Assembly (NCBI GenBank): GCA_023398855.1
Contig: JAEWRS010000017.1
Span: 1 to 8,099 of the forward strand
Direction of reading: 5' to 3'
DNA from: Bacillota bacterium
GTDB taxonomy: Bacteria; Bacillota; Clostridia; Lachnospirales; Lachnospiraceae
DNA length: 8,099 nucleotides
The position numbers and the translations under genes were made by a program. This document shows, in pieces, positions 6,440-8,099 of the stretch (position 1 is its first letter; each line of letters begins with the position of its first letter). The notes below the pieces were generated by a model, which had not been told where the DNA came from, searched no databases, and was given only the letters and a program-made list of their open reading frames with translations.

Positions 6440-6461
6440 AGTCCGCGCTGAACTGCGGATT
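6440..6461 (+). promoter_or_regulatory. Small stem-loop in the trpS leader
   Basis: A 7-bp stem (6440-6446 with 6455-6461, one G-U pair) encloses an 8-base loop, about 10 bases after the predicted transcript start. It ends 17 bases before the ribosome binding site (6479-6484). The leader (~66 bases) is far too short for a T-box. The hairpin has no real T-tract, so it may be a 5' stabilising structure or nothing functional. Confidence 0.4.
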
Positions 6462-6495
6462 TACGATACAATACATCTGGAGGTACCAAAAAGAC

Positions 6496-7587
6496 ATGGG
6501 AAAGATTATATTAACAGGGGACAGACCCACCGGAAAACTTCACATCGGTCATTACGTGGGGTCATTAAAGCGCAGAGTGGAATTGCAGAATTCCGGGGAA
6601 TTTGATGAGATTTTTATTATGATCGCGGATGCCCAGGCGCTTACGGATAACGCCGATAATCCGGAAAAAGTCCGTCAGAATATTATTGAGGTTGCGCTGG
6701 ATTACCTTTCCTGCGGACTGGATCCGGAAAAATCTACTTTGTTTATCCAGTCACAGATTCCGGAACTTACGGAGCTGTCCTTTTATTATATGAATCTGGT
6801 AACCGTATCCAGGCTGCAGCGGAATCCTACGGTAAAATCCGAGATCGCCATGAGGAATTTTGAAACCAGTATTCCTGTAGGCTTTTTTACCTATCCAATC
6901 AGCCAGGCGGCTGATATAACTGCGTTTCAGGCCACTACGGTACCTGTGGGTGAAGATCAGGAGCCAATGATTGAGCAGACCAGAGAAATTGTTCGAAAGT
7001 TCAATTCTGTTTACGGAGATGCTCTTGTAGAGCCTGAAGTCCTGCTTCCTGACAATAAGGCGTGCTTACGGCTTCCGGGAACTGATGGCAAGGCTAAGAT
7101 GAGCAAATCACTTGGTAACTGCATCTATTTATCCGACACAGAAGATGAAGTAAAGAAAAAGGTCATGAGCATGTACACAGATCCCAACCACATCCAGGTA
7201 TCCGATCCTGGAGAAATAGAAGGGAATACGGTATTTACCTACCTTGATGCTTTCTGCAAGGATGAAGACTTTGAAAAATATCTTCCTGATTATAAGAATC
7301 TTGATGAACTGAAGGATCATTACAGGAGGGGTGGTTTAGGTGATGTGAAGGTGAAGCGTTTCCTAAACAGCGTTCTCCAGGCAGAATTAGAGCCCATCCG
7401 CAGAAGACGGAAGGAATATGAAGCCGACATTCCACATGTATATCAGATATTAAAAAATGGAAGCGATAAAGCAGGGGCCGCTGCTGCCCGGACCTTAAAA
7501 GGGGTTAAGGAAGCGATGAAGATTAATTATTTTGATGATCTGGAATACATCGAGGAACAGGCAAGAAAGTATCAGGGTCAGGAATAG
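6496..7587 (+). CDS. trpS: Tryptophanyl-tRNA synthetase
   Basis: This class I aminoacyl-tRNA synthetase activates tryptophan with ATP and charges tRNA-Trp in the cytosol. The HIGH motif is seen as LHIGHYVG (His16-His19), and KMSKS lies at 201-205 ([11 protein letters not shown]). Further family segments are TGDRPTG at the N-terminus, RNPTVKSEI, and [12 protein letters not shown]. At 363 residues it is longer than the ~330-residue B. subtilis type. The N-terminal sequence [19 protein letters not shown] and the C-terminal GGLGDVK segment resemble, from memory, the streptococcal/clostridial TrpRS type. ATG 6496 is preceded by GGAGGT at 6479-6484, a slightly long 11-base spacing. It has its own strong promoter and an 80-residue gene starting 8 bases after its stop. 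No T-box leader is present, so tryptophan control is not apparent. Confidence 0.97.
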   Translation: MGKIILTGDRPTGKLHIGHYVGSLKRRVELQNSGEFDEIFIMIADAQALTDNADNPEKVRQNIIEVALDYLSCGLDPEKSTLFIQSQIPELTELSFYYMNLVTVSRLQRNPTVKSEIAMRNFETSIPVGFFTYPISQAADITAFQATTVPVGEDQEPMIEQTREIVRKFNSVYGDALVEPEVLLPDNKACLRLPGTDGKAKMSKSLGNCIYLSDTEDEVKKKVMSMYTDPNHIQVSDPGEIEGNTVFTYLDAFCKDEDFEKYLPDYKNLDELKDHYRRGGLGDVKVKRFLNSVLQAELEPIRRRRKEYEADIPHVYQILKNGSDKAGAAAARTLKGVKEAMKINYFDDLEYIEEQARKYQGQE

Positions 7588-7595
7588 AGGCATAT

Positions 7596-7838
7596 ATGAA
7601 GATTGTATCAATCACCGAGATTCTGCATTGCAATGAAAGGATCAGAGAAAAAGATCTGAAATTTAAAATCCATCTAAGGGATGCCTGCGGAAAGCAGTCC
7701 TGCTGGATCGAATCCTTAGATGACCAAAACAGCAGAGAGCAATGGGGGGAGCTTTACCAGGCTTTAGAGGAATACTTTGCCGGACTCCGGTTTCAGCTTG
7801 AATACGGTAAGGATAAAACAGTCTTCTGGCTGCAGTAA
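7596..7838 (+). CDS. Unknown 80-aa protein coupled to trpS
   Basis: I do not recognise this protein. It starts with ATG 7596, eight bases after the trpS stop, with a modest GAGG (7587-7590) that overlaps the stop codon's last base. It ends just before a strong terminator, so trpS and this gene form one transcript. The product has no signal peptide, membrane segment or zinc motif. It has alternating charged and hydrophobic residues, two cysteines (near 31 and 36) and an aromatic C-terminus (TVFWLQ). Secondary structure looks mixed: a beta-like N-terminus, a helix around EQWGELYQALEEYFAGL, then beta-like strands. That would suit a small compact cytosolic domain. Position, spacing and terminator support a real gene, but function is unknown. 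Confidence 0.75.
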   Translation: MKIVSITEILHCNERIREKDLKFKIHLRDACGKQSCWIESLDDQNSREQWGELYQALEEYFAGLRFQLEYGKDKTVFWLQ

Positions 7839-7852
7839 TACGGTGGTTTATT

Positions 7853-7899
7853 GCCGGAGATGTGCAAGAGTAATTTGCTCTGCACCTCTCCGGCTTTTT
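7853..7899 (+). terminator. Long rho-independent terminator after the trpS operon
   Basis: A stem of about 17 bp starts GCCGGAGA (7853-7860) and closes with TCTCCGGC (7887-7894). It has one mismatch and one bulged A, a TAATTTG loop (7871-7877), and is followed by TTTTT (7895-7899). It begins 14 bases after the stop of the 80-aa gene. This is the strongest terminator in the window. Confidence 0.93.
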
Positions 7900-7974
7900 G
7901 CTGTGCGAAAAGATACTCTTACATGGGCATACCGCAGGCCAATATCCTCTGATCCTTTTATGTAAATTAACCAT

Positions 7975-8015
7975 ACTAATTAATACAACAAATTCATTAG
8001 CTTAACTAATTAATA
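7975..8015. repeat. Two copies of ACTAATTAATA at 30-base spacing, with overlapping inverted repeat
   Basis: Identical 11-mers lie at 7975-7985 and 8005-8015, start to start 30 bases, close to three helical turns. An inverted repeat ATTAG-CTTAA-CTAAT (7996-8010) overlaps the second copy. The AT-rich background makes chance more likely, but spacing and symmetry would fit paired operator sites for an unseen regulator of the promoter at 8064. Confidence 0.45.
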
Positions 8016-8063
8016 GAATTAATAAAAATAATGAGTACTTTATTAAATTTTTATTAAAATTTC

Positions 8064-8092
8064 TTGAAATAAATGGAAAATAAAGTTATACT
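8064..8092 (+). promoter_or_regulatory. Near-consensus sigma-A promoter pointing out of the right edge
   Basis: TTGAAA (8064-8069) and TATACT (8087-8092) each match five of six consensus bases with an ideal 17-base spacer. The 25 bases before it (about 8038-8062) are runs of A and T that could act as an UP element. Transcription would begin near 8099, so its gene lies outside the window. Confidence 0.75.
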
Positions 8093-8099
8093 GTAGTTG

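Larger units (their letters stand above)
7900..8099. other. Non-coding, increasingly AT-rich intergenic region to the window edge
   Basis: No convincing gene on either strand. Bases 7900-7960 have ordinary composition. From 7961 to 8099 only about 17% of bases are G or C by hand count, well below the coding regions. The stretch holds a pair of 11-base direct repeats, an inverted repeat and a near-consensus promoter, listed separately. Confidence 0.7.

Noticed and set aside
6424..6495. T-box or riboswitch leader for trpS
   Set aside because: Only ~66 bases separate the predicted transcript start from the ATG. No T-box sequence or terminator/antiterminator pair is present.
7777..7965. 62-codon + strand frame overlapping the 80-aa gene and the terminator
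   Set aside because: It runs through a strong terminator hairpin, lacks a ribosome binding site and overlaps a better-supported gene.
7663..7974. 103-codon - strand frame at the right end
   Set aside because: It spans the terminator and the antisense of the 80-aa gene, with no promoter or ribosome binding site on that strand.

Overview
The window reads as chromosomal core sequence from a low-to-moderate G+C Firmicute, most likely a Lachnospiraceae member (Clostridium XIVa / Lacrimispora-like). This assignment is inferred from protein style (FtsZ tail, streptococcal/clostridial-type TrpRS, split B12-dependent methionine synthase), strong GGAGG ribosome binding sites and sigma-A type promoters. 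No database search was possible. All eight genes lie on the + strand, and no mobile elements, CRISPR arrays, tRNAs or rRNAs were seen.

Region 1 (1-2216) is a cell-division-linked block. It opens with the C-terminal part of ftsZ, whose linker is unusually rich in Asn, Tyr, Gln and Gly and which ends in a clear conserved tail peptide. A good intrinsic terminator follows (757-787). Only 13 bases later comes the ribosome binding site of a 108-residue protein of unknown function with a helix-turn-helix-like C-terminal half. A 353-residue zinc-ribbon, single-pass membrane protein of unknown function follows closely.

Region 2 (2217-6386) is a one-carbon/methionine block: metF (methylenetetrahydrofolate reductase), a stand-alone methionine synthase reactivation-domain protein, and a short cobalamin-dependent metH that lacks that domain. 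MetF makes 5-methyl-THF. MetH transfers the methyl group through cobalamin to homocysteine. The separate reactivation protein would rescue MetH when cob(I)alamin is oxidised. A strong hairpin lies between metF and the reactivation gene.

Region 3 (6387-7899) is a separate unit. It starts with a consensus extended -10 promoter only 9 bases after the metH stop, drives trpS (tryptophanyl-tRNA synthetase) and a coupled 80-residue unknown protein, and ends in a long terminator hairpin.

Region 4 (7900-8099) is non-coding. Its last ~140 bases are only about 17% G+C by hand count. They contain an 11-base direct repeat at 30-base spacing, an overlapping inverted repeat, and a near-consensus promoter that fires out of the right edge toward an unseen gene.

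Most of the window is well-known housekeeping biology. The less explained parts are the two unknown genes after ftsZ, the low-complexity FtsZ linker, the four-cysteine tail of the MetH reactivation protein, the small gene coupled to trpS, and the AT-rich promoter region at the right edge.
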